Shown piece after piece: positions 25,651 through 34,545 of a stretch of 64,000 nt of DNA (position 1 is the stretch's first letter; the number at the start of each line of letters is the position of its first letter). Under the pieces are notes generated by a model, which was not told the origin of the DNA, did no database searches, and saw only the letters and a program-made list of their open reading frames with translations. The translations under genes and the position numbers were made by a program. Origin of the DNA: Chryseobacterium sp. T16E-39 (GTDB taxonomy: Bacteria; Bacteroidota; Bacteroidia; Flavobacteriales; Weeksellaceae); NCBI RefSeq assembly GCF_002216065.1, contig NZ_CP022282.1, forward strand, positions 62,001 through 126,000. The letters are read 5' to 3'.

Positions 25651-27861
25651 CTAAGATTGTAATCGTCTCACTCTTGAAACTCCGTTAATATTTTTAAGCT
25701 TTTTAAAGGTTTCTTCCAATTGGCCTTTATTTTTAACTTCGAGAATGATATTCCCCATAAATACTCCGTTATTGGATTCGATGGATAAGCTTTTCATGTC
25801 CATTCCCATCGTACCGCTGATGACCGCAGTAATATCGTTGATCATTCCCATTCTGTCTAAGCCTTCGATCTCAATCTTAACTCTGTTTTTAAAACTTTCA
25901 GCGTTGACCCATTTGGCGGGAATAACGCGGTAATCGTATTGTGCCCGAAGATTAATAGCGTTGGGACAATTGTCGCTGTGTACTTTGATACCATCGGAAA
26001 TTGTAATAAATCCAAAAATCTTATCCCCTGGAATCACGGTACAGCATTTTGCATAGCTGTAATTCAGTTTTTCTTCATCCTTTCCAAAGACGATCATGTC
26101 CAGGTTCTGTTCTTTTGGTTCTTCGTAGTGAACATTTTTATTAGGAGATTTTCTGAACCTTGAAAGTAAGTTGTTGAATACATTTTTACTTTCTATATAT
26201 TTCCGAAGACTGCTTACATCCAGCTCATTGCTCTGGAACTTTAAAAATAATTCCTGTGACGTTTTTAAATTAAAGAACTTTTGAAGTTTATTGATCTCCT
26301 CGTCATTAAAATTAATTTTTGCATGACGAAGTTTTCGCTGTAAAATCTCTTTTCCTTCTTCTACCAATTGGTTCTTTTGCGAATTCAAATAGCTTTTGAT
26401 CTTAGACTTCGCTTTAGAGGTGACTACAAATTCCAGCCAGTCGGATTTTGGTTTTTGATTTTGGGAAGAAAGAATGTCTACCTGATCTCCATTTTGAAGA
26501 ACATAGGAAATCGGGACCAATTTCCCGTTGATTTTGGCTCCTAAACATTTCATTCCTAAATCGGAGTGTACAGAAAAGGCAAAATCTAATGCAGTAGCAT
26601 TGGTAGGCAGGATTTTAATTTCACCTTTTGGAGTGAATACAAAAACCTCTTTGGAATATAAATTAAGTTTAATATTATCTAAAAGTTCAGAAGTAGAAAG
26701 ATTCTGTTGTTGCTCCAGAACATCACGGATTTCGGTTACCCATCTTTCAAAATTTCTGTCATCTGTACTTTGCTTGTACCCTTCCTTGTACTTATAGTGA
26801 GCTGCTACCCCTTTTTCTGCGATCTCATCCATTCGTTCAGAACGGATCTGTACTTCGATCCATTTTTTGTCCGGACCAAGAACGGTGAGGTGTAGACTTT
26901 CATAACCTGTAGAACGGGGCTGTGTGATCCAGTCACGCATTCTGGATGGGTTACTGTGGTAAACATCTGTTACAATTGAATATATCTTCCAGGCCAGAAA
27001 TTTCTCATTCTTAGCATCAGATTTATAAATGATCCTGATCGCATAATTATCGAAAACCTCTTCAAAAGAAACACCTTGTTTTAGCATTTTCCTATAGATG
27101 GAAGAAACCGCTTTTGCACGGCCTTTTATGCTGAAATTCAATCCTTCCTCCTTTAATCTCTCAGAGACCTCTTTTTTGAATTCTTCAATATATTTTTCGC
27201 GGTTTTCTTTAGCAAGTTCCAGCTTTTCGGTGATCTCATTAAAAATCTCCGGATTATTATATTTTAAAGAAAGATCTTCAAGTTCGGATTTAATATTGTA
27301 CAATCCCAGACGGTGGGCCATCGGAGCATAAATATAGACTGTCTCAGAAGCAATTTTCTTTTGTTTGTCCGGAGTCATGCTTTCTAAGGTTCGCATATTG
27401 TGGAGGCGGTCCGCAATTTTGATCAAAATAACCCTGAAATCTTCGGAAAGTGTAAGCAGGAGTTTTCTGTAGTTTTCAGACTGAACAGAAATATTCTGAT
27501 GATTCATGATGGATATCTTTGTCAATCCATTCACTATATTGGCTATTTTTTCACCAAATATTTTTTTGATATCCTCATAGGTATAGTCTGAATCTTCAAT
27601 AACATCATGGAGCAGTGCGCAGGCAATAGAAGTTGCTCCCAAACCTATTTCCGTTGCCACAATTTTAGCTACCGCAATAGGGTGATAGATGTAAGGCTCC
27701 CCTGATTTTCTTCTTTGATCTTTGTGTGCATCTAATGCAATATCGAAAGCTCTTCGGATGAGTTTATTGTTTTCCTCATCCAAAGTTCTGTAAGTATTAG
27801 AAATCAGATCTTTATATCTTGCAAGTATTTCTTTATTCTCCTGTTCTAAGTCGTAACTCAT
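25651..27861 (-). CDS. rel: Bifunctional (p)ppGpp synthetase/hydrolase (Rel/SpoT type)
   Basis: A 736-residue RelA/SpoT homologue. The N-terminal HD hydrolase domain has the HD pair intact (IACALLHDVIEDSDYT, about residues 80-96). The synthetase domain includes RMRDWITQPRSTGYESLHLTV and WIEVQIRSERMDEIAEKGVAAHYKYKEG. A TGS domain (FVFTPKGEIKILPTNATALDFAFSVH, about 405-430) and a C-terminal ACT domain follow. An intact HD site with a full synthetase suggests both making and degrading the alarmone. It is first in a two-gene operon with nhaA. Confidence 0.95.
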   Translation of the reverse strand: MSYDLEQENKEILARYKDLISNTYRTLDEENNKLIRRAFDIALDAHKDQRRKSGEPYIYHPIAVAKIVATEIGLGATSIACALLHDVIEDSDYTYEDIKKIFGEKIANIVNGLTKISIMNHQNISVQSENYRKLLLTLSEDFRVILIKIADRLHNMRTLESMTPDKQKKIASETVYIYAPMAHRLGLYNIKSELEDLSLKYNNPEIFNEITEKLELAKENREKYIEEFKKEVSERLKEEGLNFSIKGRAKAVSSIYRKMLKQGVSFEEVFDNYAIRIIYKSDAKNEKFLAWKIYSIVTDVYHSNPSRMRDWITQPRSTGYESLHLTVLGPDKKWIEVQIRSERMDEIAEKGVAAHYKYKEGYKQSTDDRNFERWVTEIRDVLEQQQNLSTSELLDNIKLNLYSKEVFVFTPKGEIKILPTNATALDFAFSVHSDLGMKCLGAKINGKLVPISYVLQNGDQVDILSSQNQKPKSDWLEFVVTSKAKSKIKSYLNSQKNQLVEEGKEILQRKLRHAKINFNDEEINKLQKFFNLKTSQELFLKFQSNELDVSSLRKYIESKNVFNNLLSRFRKSPNKNVHYEEPKEQNLDMIVFGKDEEKLNYSYAKCCTVIPGDKIFGFITISDGIKVHSDNCPNAINLRAQYDYRVIPAKWVNAESFKNRVKIEIEGLDRMGMINDITAVISGTMGMDMKSLSIESNNGVFMGNIILEVKNKGQLEETFKKLKNINGVSRVRRLQS

Positions 27862-27918
27862 TTGTGTAAATGCCTATAATCAAACGAAAATACGAAAATT
27901 TTCCCACTTCTCAATCAC

Positions 27919-27948
27919 AAAAAAATCCGCAGAAAATTCTGCGGATTT
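27919..27948 (-). terminator. Intrinsic terminator for the 121-residue protein gene
   Basis: The stem AAATCCGCAGAA / TTCTGCGGATTT (27923-27934 with 27937-27948) has an A-run on its left, giving a minus-strand U-tract. It is downstream of the gene at 27971-28336 and isolates rel from it. Confidence 0.85.
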
Positions 27949-27970
27949 CCGGTTATTAGATTTTAGTTTA

Positions 27971-28336
27971 TTAGAATTTTACCTCGGAATCAATGCCGTG
28001 GCTTGAACCTTTGATTTTGACATCCGGGCTGTTATGGATTTCTGCTCGATTTCGGGCATCAATGTATTTTTTTATATTATGATAGTCTGCCTGTTCAATT
28101 CCCATATTTTCAAATAAATAGGTTTTTACAACAGCATTTTGAGTAAAAATATCTCTTGCATTGTCAGTCTGATCAGGATCGTTTACGGCAACGCTCGCTA
28201 AATATTGTGAGCTTTGATGATGATCATCGAGATATACGATATAGTCTGAGTTTCCAAAACCGGAACTTTCCAGGTCCGTTTCGAGTTTCTTATAGTCACT
28301 GTGAGATTGAAATAATCCGGCTAATATTTTTGTCAT
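27971..28336 (-). CDS. Small soluble protein, possibly stress-related (YflT-like N-terminus)
   Basis: A 121-residue protein without signal or membrane segments. The start, ILAGLFQSHSDYKKLETDLESSGF, resembles proteins that sense or scan for a regulatory partner in the general-stress YflT/17M group, with a beta-alpha-beta pattern followed by a charged C-terminus rich in His and Asp (DDHHQSS, HNSPDVKIKGSSHGID). The family match is tentative and rests on my reading of the first 60 residues. It is monocistronic with its own terminator. Confidence 0.55.
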   Translation of the reverse strand: MTKILAGLFQSHSDYKKLETDLESSGFGNSDYIVYLDDHHQSSQYLASVAVNDPDQTDNARDIFTQNAVVKTYLFENMGIEQADYHNIKKYIDARNRAEIHNSPDVKIKGSSHGIDSEVKF

Positions 28337-28577
28337 GATCGTGTGTTTTAAATTGTACTTAAAGGTAATAATTAAATTTCAATTTATTTGAATAAAATTC
28401 AATAAAATTCCGATTATATTGTTTTATCTATATTTTAATACGGTCACATTTGATGATTTCTATCAATCAGTTGTTTGAATTTGTGATTTTGAAATAATTT
28501 AAAATTGCTTATAGTTGAGTTAACGGTCATATGCTTTAACAAGAAAAATTTTATTTATCAGAAAAGAATGTAATAGA

Positions 28578-28763
28578 TTGAGAGTGTGGTTTGTTTTACT
28601 ATTATTAATTGTTTTGTGTAAATCAAAAAATCATTGATTCTGATCCGTATTTTTCTTTTAGTGAAGATGATCGTACAATGTACAAATCTTAGTTGTATCT
28701 AATCTCAAAGAGGATATTAGTGAAATTTTACAAAAACAAAAGGATCTTGTAGAAAGTAAATAG
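28578..28763 (+). pseudogene. Possible decayed small lipoprotein gene in the 504-bp gap 28337-28840
   Basis: A frame from TTG 28578 reads a lipoprotein-like signal (hydrophobic LLLLIVLC then Lys/Ser/Asn) and stops at TGA 28635. The next frame continues with an acidic segment (IIDSDPYFSFSEDD) to a TAG. The first frame resumes with an amphipathic helix (NLKEDISEILQKQKDLVESK) ending at TAG 28761. Two shifts would restore one roughly 60-residue product, which suggests a relic, but chance is not excluded. The rest of the gap is AT-rich and I see nothing else in it. Confidence 0.25.
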
Positions 28764-28840
28764 ATGTGATTTATTTTTTTTACAATATTGTATAACCTGA
28801 GTCAAAAAAAACTAATAATAAATTTTAAAATAACTATACC

Positions 28841-30100
28841 ATGATCAGAATTTTAATTGTTTTTTCTTTGTTATCATCGCTATTACCGGCACAAACATAC
28901 AGCTGGACCCCATTTTCTTATCCACCAGAAAGTGGGGGCGGAAGATATGATGATGTATTCTTTCTTAATGAAAATCTTGGCTGGGCCGCACGGGGTGGTA
29001 ATGGGGCTGTTTTCAAAACAACAGATGCCGGAAATACCTGGATCCAGCAGACGGTAAGTTCTACTCCGGGAGAGTATTACAGAAATATTGAATTTCTAAA
29101 TGAGAATATTGGTTTTTTAGGAACCCTAAACAATAATTTTTATAAGACAGCAGATGGAGGGAGCACATGGCAAAGGGTTAATAATATCTCTCCATATCCC
29201 CAGGGCATCTGTGGCCTGGATTGTGTGGGGACTTCTACGGTCTACGGCTGTGGAGCATGGTTTTATCCTGCCTATATTATAAAATCAACAGATAGTGGGA
29301 ATACATGGCAATATATTGATATGTCTGCATATGCAACAGCTTTAGTTGAAATTACCTTTGTTGATGAAAATACAGGCTTTGCAGCTGGAAGTGATGATGA
29401 TGGAGCGGTCATTCTCAAAACAACGGATGGAGGCGTAAACTGGACAAAAATTTATAATAGCAATATTCCGTTTGAGTATGTCTGGAAACTACAGCTTTTA
29501 GATAATAAAATATTTGGATCTATTGAAGCGGAAGCACCGAATACCGGAAAGTTAGTGAAATCGTTAAATGGAGGCCTTACCTGGGAAACCAGAGATTTTC
29601 CGGATACTTTTGTTCAGGCAGTTGGTTTTACTTCAGAAACTCATGGCTGGATGGGTGGTCATAATACAGGGTTCTATGAAACTTTTAATGGTGGGGATAC
29701 ATGGACAAATACAGGAGTGGGGTATGCTTTGAACAGGATATTTTTTGTTAATAATAATATTGCCTATGCAGCAGGAGCTGGCATCTATAAAATGAATGTA
29801 GGTAATTTGGGAGCTCGTGAAACTGAAAGCGGTAGTGTTGAGAAAAAACTTCAAATTGATGTTGCTCCTAATCCTGTCAAAGATAAGCTGCACCTGAATA
29901 TTCATTTTGAGCATTCTGACCATATTATCATTGGATTGTATGATCTTTCAGGGAAATTTTTCACGAATATTTTAAAGGATGATATCCGTGAAAAAGGACT
30001 GAAAAAATATTCCTTTGATTTTAATTATCCAAAAGGGAATTATCTGCTCAACATACATTCCAATCTTGGAAGACAATCTATAAAAATTATAAAACAATAA
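28841..30100 (+). CDS. Secreted YCF48-like propeller protein with T9SS type A sorting domain
   Basis: A 419-residue protein. A signal peptide (residues 1-18, ending LLPAQ) precedes repeated propeller blades with the Asp-box-like pattern (T/S)-(D/N)-(A/G)-G-x-T-W, for example TTDAGNTW, TADGGSTW, STDSGNTW, TTDGGVNW and NGGDTW. The C-terminal ~75 residues (QIDVAPNPVKDKLHLNIHF ... GNYLLNIHSNLGRQSIKIIKQ) form a type A sorting domain for the type IX secretion system. The mature protein is probably exported to the surface or medium. Its ligand is unknown. It ends at a clear terminator. Confidence 0.88.
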   Translation: MIRILIVFSLLSSLLPAQTYSWTPFSYPPESGGGRYDDVFFLNENLGWAARGGNGAVFKTTDAGNTWIQQTVSSTPGEYYRNIEFLNENIGFLGTLNNNFYKTADGGSTWQRVNNISPYPQGICGLDCVGTSTVYGCGAWFYPAYIIKSTDSGNTWQYIDMSAYATALVEITFVDENTGFAAGSDDDGAVILKTTDGGVNWTKIYNSNIPFEYVWKLQLLDNKIFGSIEAEAPNTGKLVKSLNGGLTWETRDFPDTFVQAVGFTSETHGWMGGHNTGFYETFNGGDTWTNTGVGYALNRIFFVNNNIAYAAGAGIYKMNVGNLGARETESGSVEKKLQIDVAPNPVKDKLHLNIHFEHSDHIIIGLYDLSGKFFTNILKDDIREKGLKKYSFDFNYPKGNYLLNIHSNLGRQSIKIIKQ

Positions 30101-30112
30101 AGTTTTTCACAG

Positions 30113-30142
30113 AAAAGGCGTAGAATTTCTACGCCTTTTTAT
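30113..30142 (+). terminator. Intrinsic terminator
   Basis: An 11-bp stem (30113-30123 with 30129-30139, AAAAGGCGTAG / CTACGCCTTTT) is followed by a T-rich run. It is shared by the convergent acs gene. Confidence 0.85.
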
Positions 30143-30161
30143 TTTAACTCAAAAAAATAGA

Positions 30162-32072
30162 TTAACTTAATCTTTCGTTTTTGATTTCATCTACAATTTC
30201 AGGATTTAACAAAGTGGAAATATCTCCGAAGTTGCTAAAATCACCTTCCGCAATTTTTCTCAGGATCCTACGCATAATTTTTCCGGAACGTGTTTTTGGA
30301 AGCCCGGAAACAAATTGTATTTTATCCAGTTTGGCAATAGGCCCGATCTGATCTGCAATCAGCTGATTGATTTCCTTTTTCAGGTTTTCTCTTTGACGGC
30401 TTTCTCCCGTTTCCTTTAAAACAACATATCCATACAATGCATTTCCTTTAATGTCATGGGGATAACCGACGATAGCGGATTCTGCCACCGCAGGATGCTG
30501 GTTGATACTATCTTCAATGGGGGCGGTTCCTAAATTATGGCCTGAAACGATAATGACATCATCCACCCGTCCTGTAATCCTGTAATATCCGACTTCATCC
30601 CTTAGAGCACCATCTCCTGTGAAATACTTTCCTGGGAAAGCCGTGAAATAAGTTTCTTTATATCTCTGGTGATCGCCCCATATTGTTCGGGCAATTCCCG
30701 GCCATGGAAAGCGGATACAGAGGTTTCCCGTCACCTGGTTTCCTGTGATTTCGTTGCGCTTATCATCCATCAAAACAGGTTGAACGCCTGGTAATGGCAG
30801 AGTGGCGTAAGTAGGTTTGGTAGGGGTGATAAACGGAAGTGGAGAGATCATGATTCCTCCGGTTTCTGTTTGCCACCAGGTGTCTACAATAGGACATTTT
30901 TTTCTTCCCACATGATCATTGAACCAATGCCATGCCTCATCGTTAATAGGCTCTCCTACAGATCCAATAACCTTCAAGGAGCTCAAATCATGTTTGTCTA
31001 CCCATTCTGCACTTTCCTTAGCCAAAGAGCGGATTGCCGTAGGCGCGGTATAAAACTGCGTGATTTTATGTTTTTCTATGACATCCCAGAATCTATCCGG
31101 TTCAGGATATGTTGGAACACCTTCAAAAATAACGGTAGTAGCGCCATTCAATAATGGGCCGTAAAGGATGTACGAATGTCCTGTGATCCAGCCGATATCT
31201 GCAGTACACCAATAGATGTCATTTTCCTGATAATTAAAGATATTCTTAAAAGTATAGGCTGTGTATACCATATATCCGGCACAGGTGTGGAGCATACCTT
31301 TTGGTTTTCCTGTAGACCCGGAAGTGTAAAGAATAAACAAGGGGTCTTCAGCATCCATAATAATCGTAACGAAATCAGCAGAAGCCTTTTCATAGAGTTC
31401 AGACATCCAGTGATCCCTGCCTTCTTTCATTTTAATTTCATTATGAGTCCTTTTAACCACCAGTACATTTTCGACAGTTGAAGTTTTTTCAAGGGCTTCA
31501 TCTACAATGCTTTTTAAATCTAATACTTTACTTCCTCTATAGCTTCCATCAGAAGTGATCACCAATTTAGCTTCACAGTCATTGACTCTTGAAGCAACGG
31601 CATTAGCGGAAAATCCTGCGAATATTACAGAATGTACTGCCCCTATTTTTGCACAGGCAAGCATGGTTATTGCCAATTCAGGGATCATCGGAAGATAAAT
31701 GCAGACACGATCACCTTTTTCAATACCCATTTCTTTTAAAACATTGGCTGTTTTATTAACCCGGGTATATAATTCATTGTAGGAAATATGTTCAGCTTTT
31801 TCTTTTGGATCGTTAGGTTCCCAAATGATCGCAGTTTTATCACCTCTTTCATTCAGGTGTCTGTCGATACAGTTTTTTGTAATATTTAATTTTGCATTCT
31901 TAAACCAAGTGATCTTTGCCTCGTTCATGTCATACTTAACCACTTTACTCCATCTCTGATACCAGACAAAATTTTGATCGGCTATTTTATCCCAGAATTT
32001 TTTAGGGTTTTTAATAGACTTTTTGTATTCCTCAAAATAATGTGGTAAATCTTCTATTAAGTAATTTCTCAT
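30162..32072 (-). CDS. acs: Acetyl-CoA synthetase
   Basis: A 636-residue AMP-forming ligase activating acetate to acetyl-CoA. Landmarks are the ATP-binding P-loop DPLFILYTSGSTGKPKG, the A5-like segment DTWWQTETGG, the hinge region YYRITGRVDDVIIVSGHNLGT, and the C-terminal PKTRSGKIMRR, whose Lys is the catalytic and regulatory acetylation site. The length is normal for Acs. It is the last gene of a minus-strand carboxylate module, 50 bp after a second acyl-CoA synthetase. Confidence 0.94.
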   Translation of the reverse strand: MRNYLIEDLPHYFEEYKKSIKNPKKFWDKIADQNFVWYQRWSKVVKYDMNEAKITWFKNAKLNITKNCIDRHLNERGDKTAIIWEPNDPKEKAEHISYNELYTRVNKTANVLKEMGIEKGDRVCIYLPMIPELAITMLACAKIGAVHSVIFAGFSANAVASRVNDCEAKLVITSDGSYRGSKVLDLKSIVDEALEKTSTVENVLVVKRTHNEIKMKEGRDHWMSELYEKASADFVTIIMDAEDPLFILYTSGSTGKPKGMLHTCAGYMVYTAYTFKNIFNYQENDIYWCTADIGWITGHSYILYGPLLNGATTVIFEGVPTYPEPDRFWDVIEKHKITQFYTAPTAIRSLAKESAEWVDKHDLSSLKVIGSVGEPINDEAWHWFNDHVGRKKCPIVDTWWQTETGGIMISPLPFITPTKPTYATLPLPGVQPVLMDDKRNEITGNQVTGNLCIRFPWPGIARTIWGDHQRYKETYFTAFPGKYFTGDGALRDEVGYYRITGRVDDVIIVSGHNLGTAPIEDSINQHPAVAESAIVGYPHDIKGNALYGYVVLKETGESRQRENLKKEINQLIADQIGPIAKLDKIQFVSGLPKTRSGKIMRRILRKIAEGDFSNFGDISTLLNPEIVDEIKNERLS

Positions 32073-32122
32073 ATCCCTTTTGTTTTTTGAAATTTGAATT
32101 TTATTGATATTTAAATTTATGT

Positions 32123-34021
32123 TTAATTTGTGGATTTAGCTCGGTAATCCACGATTTTTTCTTGTATTTCCTCAATGATCTGATCGTCGTCAATCGTTGA
32201 TGGAACCTGAAATTCTTTACCATCCAAAAGAGTACGGATCAGTTTTCGCAGGATTTTTCCCGAACGTGTTTTGGGTAAACGCTTAACGACCATTGCATTC
32301 TTTAAAAATGCTACAGCTCCTATTTTCTCGCGAACCATTTTGATGATATCTTTTTCAAGCTCTTCTTCGGAAACAGTAGCTCCATTTTTTAAAACAACGG
32401 TTGCAAACGGAACCTGTCCTTTTAGTTCATTGTCGATTCCAACCACGGCACATTCCGCAACGTGAGGGTGTGAAGCAACAATTTCTTCCATTTCTGAAGT
32501 CGATAACCTGTGCCCGGCTACATTGATGACATCATCCACTCTTCCTGTAATAAAGAAATATCCGTCCTCATCCTGTATCGCACCATCTCCGGAGAAATAA
32601 TATCCTTTGTATTGAGATAAATAACTGCTTTGAAAGCGTTCATTATCTTTCCATATTCCTGAAAGTGCACCAGGCGGGAGTGGAAGTTTAATGACCAGAT
32701 AGCCTTCCTGATGAGGGTCGAGCTCAAAACCATTTTCGTCGAAGATTTTGATATCATATCCGGGAATTGGTTTTCCTGCCGAGGCTCTCTTGATGGTGTA
32801 CTGATCGTCAAAGGTCATCAGTCCAAGCATAGGCCAGCCTGACTCCGTCTGCCACCAATGGTCAATTGCCGGAACTCCGATATGTTCTTTGAACCAATCC
32901 AGCGTGGCGACGTCACAGCGCTCACCTGCCAGAAATTGTTTTTTGAAATGTGAGAGGTCATATTTTTTCACCAGTTCACCATTAGGATCTTCTTTTTTGA
33001 TCGCCCTGATCGCGGTTGGAGCAGTGAACATTGCTGAAACACGATATTCTGAAATGATCCTCCAGAAGGTTCCGGCATCGGGAGTCATAATAGGTTTTCC
33101 TTCAAAAATAATGGTGGTATTACGGTTTAATAATGGTCCATAAACAGAGAAACTGTGGCCCACGGCCCATCCAAAATCAGATGCTGCCCAGTAGGTTTCT
33201 CCCGGCTCAATACCGTATATATATTTCATGGAAAATTTTAAGGCGGTAGCATAACCACCTGTATCCCGGGTAATTCCTTTGGGTTTTCCTGTTGTTCCTG
33301 AAGTATATAATAAATAAAGTGGGTGGGTGGATCCAATAGAAATGCATGGTGTAGGGGAGGATTTCTGAACAAGTTCTTCATAATCTATCAGTCCTTCAAA
33401 CATTTCATCCTGATTGTCAACCAGTTTTCGGTTGTACACAATAATGTGGTCTACTTTATCCTGAGCGAGTTCAATTGCTTTTTCTACCAATGGTAAATAG
33501 GGAATTCTTTTAGCGATTTCTATTCCGGCAGTAGCTGTAATAAGAGCTTTTGGCTTGCAGTCATCTATTCTTACCACGAGCTCATGGGGAGCAAAGCCTC
33601 CAAAAACTACATTGTGAATCACTCCAATCCTAGCACAGGCCAGCATCGCAAAAAGGGTTTGTGGGATCATTGGCATATAGATAACCGCTGTATCTCCTTT
33701 TTTTAAGCCTAATGACACCAGGCCTCCTGCTAATCTTGAAATCTCTTCCTGAGCTTGTTTAAAAGTATATTTCTTTTTCTGGTCAGTCACCGGAGAATCA
33801 TAAATAATAGCGATCTGATCCCCAAAACCATCTTCAATATGTTTGTCGATGCATAAATAACACATATTAAGTTTTCCGTCAGAATACCATTCGGGGTAGC
33901 TGTTTTCATTTAGTGAAAGAATTTGGGTAGGAAACTCAAACCAACTTATTTCCTGAGCTTGTTCCTTCCAGAAATCTTCTTTGTTTTCTATACTTCTTTT
34001 AAATAAATCGTCTGCATTCAT
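32123..34021 (-). CDS. prpE: Propionyl-CoA synthetase-like acyl-CoA ligase
   Basis: A 632-residue AMP-forming ligase from the ATG at 34021. An in-frame ATG at 34048 adds nine residues but coincides with the GTCATTGCGAG end of a REP-like repeat. The downstream start gives MNADDLFKRSIENKEDFWKEQA, matching PrpE N-termini. Motifs present are LYTSGTTGKPKG, DHWWQTESGWP, FFITGRVDDVINVAGHRLST and PKTRSGKILRK. DHWWQTESGWP, with Ser where Acs has Thr, is typical of PrpE-type enzymes. Activation of propionate or another short acid is inferred; acetate cannot be ruled out. Confidence 0.82.
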   Translation of the reverse strand: MNADDLFKRSIENKEDFWKEQAQEISWFEFPTQILSLNENSYPEWYSDGKLNMCYLCIDKHIEDGFGDQIAIIYDSPVTDQKKKYTFKQAQEEISRLAGGLVSLGLKKGDTAVIYMPMIPQTLFAMLACARIGVIHNVVFGGFAPHELVVRIDDCKPKALITATAGIEIAKRIPYLPLVEKAIELAQDKVDHIIVYNRKLVDNQDEMFEGLIDYEELVQKSSPTPCISIGSTHPLYLLYTSGTTGKPKGITRDTGGYATALKFSMKYIYGIEPGETYWAASDFGWAVGHSFSVYGPLLNRNTTIIFEGKPIMTPDAGTFWRIISEYRVSAMFTAPTAIRAIKKEDPNGELVKKYDLSHFKKQFLAGERCDVATLDWFKEHIGVPAIDHWWQTESGWPMLGLMTFDDQYTIKRASAGKPIPGYDIKIFDENGFELDPHQEGYLVIKLPLPPGALSGIWKDNERFQSSYLSQYKGYYFSGDGAIQDEDGYFFITGRVDDVINVAGHRLSTSEMEEIVASHPHVAECAVVGIDNELKGQVPFATVVLKNGATVSEEELEKDIIKMVREKIGAVAFLKNAMVVKRLPKTRSGKILRKLIRTLLDGKEFQVPSTIDDDQIIEEIQEKIVDYRAKSTN

Positions 34022-34046
34022 ATCAATAATGGTGTTTGTGTTTGTC

Positions 34047-34095
34047 ATTGCGAGCGAAGCAATCTACATAAAAATATCGCCCGAGATTGCTTCCT
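34047..34095. repeat. REP-like inverted repeat
   Basis: GAAGCAATCT (34056-34065) and its reverse complement AGATTGCTTC (34084-34093) frame a short AT-rich loop. The left end reads GTCATTGCGAGCGAAGCAAT, a core seen in intergenic REP-like elements of many bacteria. It abuts the 5' end of the PrpE-like gene. Confidence 0.6.
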
Positions 34096-34135
34096 CATTC
34101 AGATAGGCTTAGTGACTTTGTCGCGTAAGTAATTA

Positions 34136-34166
34136 CACTTTCAACTTTCAATTTTTAATTTTCAAC
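34136..34166. repeat. Degenerate word repeat (TTCAACTTTCAA type)
   Basis: Overlapping TTTCAACTT, TTTCAATTT and TTTTCAACTT words lie in the gap between the receiver gene and the PrpE-like gene. The same words occur at about 41060-41095 (reverse orientation) and 44795-44808. Confidence 0.5.
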
Positions 34167-34173
34167 TTAATTC

Positions 34174-34539
34174 TCACGCTTCAAACAATTCCTCAATCTG
34201 CTGCATGAGTTTCTTGATAGAGTATGGTTTGGTAACATAAGCATCTGCTCCCATTTCCAGCCCTTTTTCAATGTCTTTTGGATTGTTTTTCGCACTCAGG
34301 AAGATCACTTTTGTATTTTTCAGGCGTTCCTGCTCTTTGATTACTTCCAGGGTACTGTATCCATCGAGATTAGGCATCATAATATCCAATAGGATGACGT
34401 CAGGAACCATCGTTTTCAGAAAGTCCAGCACTTCCGTCCCGTCACGGGCAATGAATACCTCATACCCATTTTTTTTGAAGCTATATTCCAGGGACATTAA
34501 AATTTTATGTTCATCGTCTGCAATGATTATCTTTTTCAT
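34174..34539 (-). CDS. Stand-alone response-regulator receiver
   Basis: A 121-residue single receiver domain with no output domain. The acidic pair Asp8-Asp9, phospho-acceptor Asp52 (LLDIMMPNLDG), Ser82 switch (VIFLSAKN) and Lys104 (VTKPYS) are all present, so it should accept phosphate. It follows the transporter-histidine kinase fusion by 6 bp and is presumably its partner. In the CrbS-CrbR systems known from Vibrio and Pseudomonas the partner has a LuxR-type DNA-binding output, so a bare receiver here is odd and implies another downstream partner. Confidence 0.9.
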   Translation of the reverse strand: MKKIIIADDEHKILMSLEYSFKKNGYEVFIARDGTEVLDFLKTMVPDVILLDIMMPNLDGYSTLEVIKEQERLKNTKVIFLSAKNNPKDIEKGLEMGADAYVTKPYSIKKLMQQIEELFEA

Positions 34540-34545
34540 ATTGTG

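Noticed and set aside
32123..34048. Start of the PrpE-like gene at 34048
   Set aside because: The ATG lies at the edge of a REP-like repeat, and the downstream ATG at 34021 matches PrpE N-termini.
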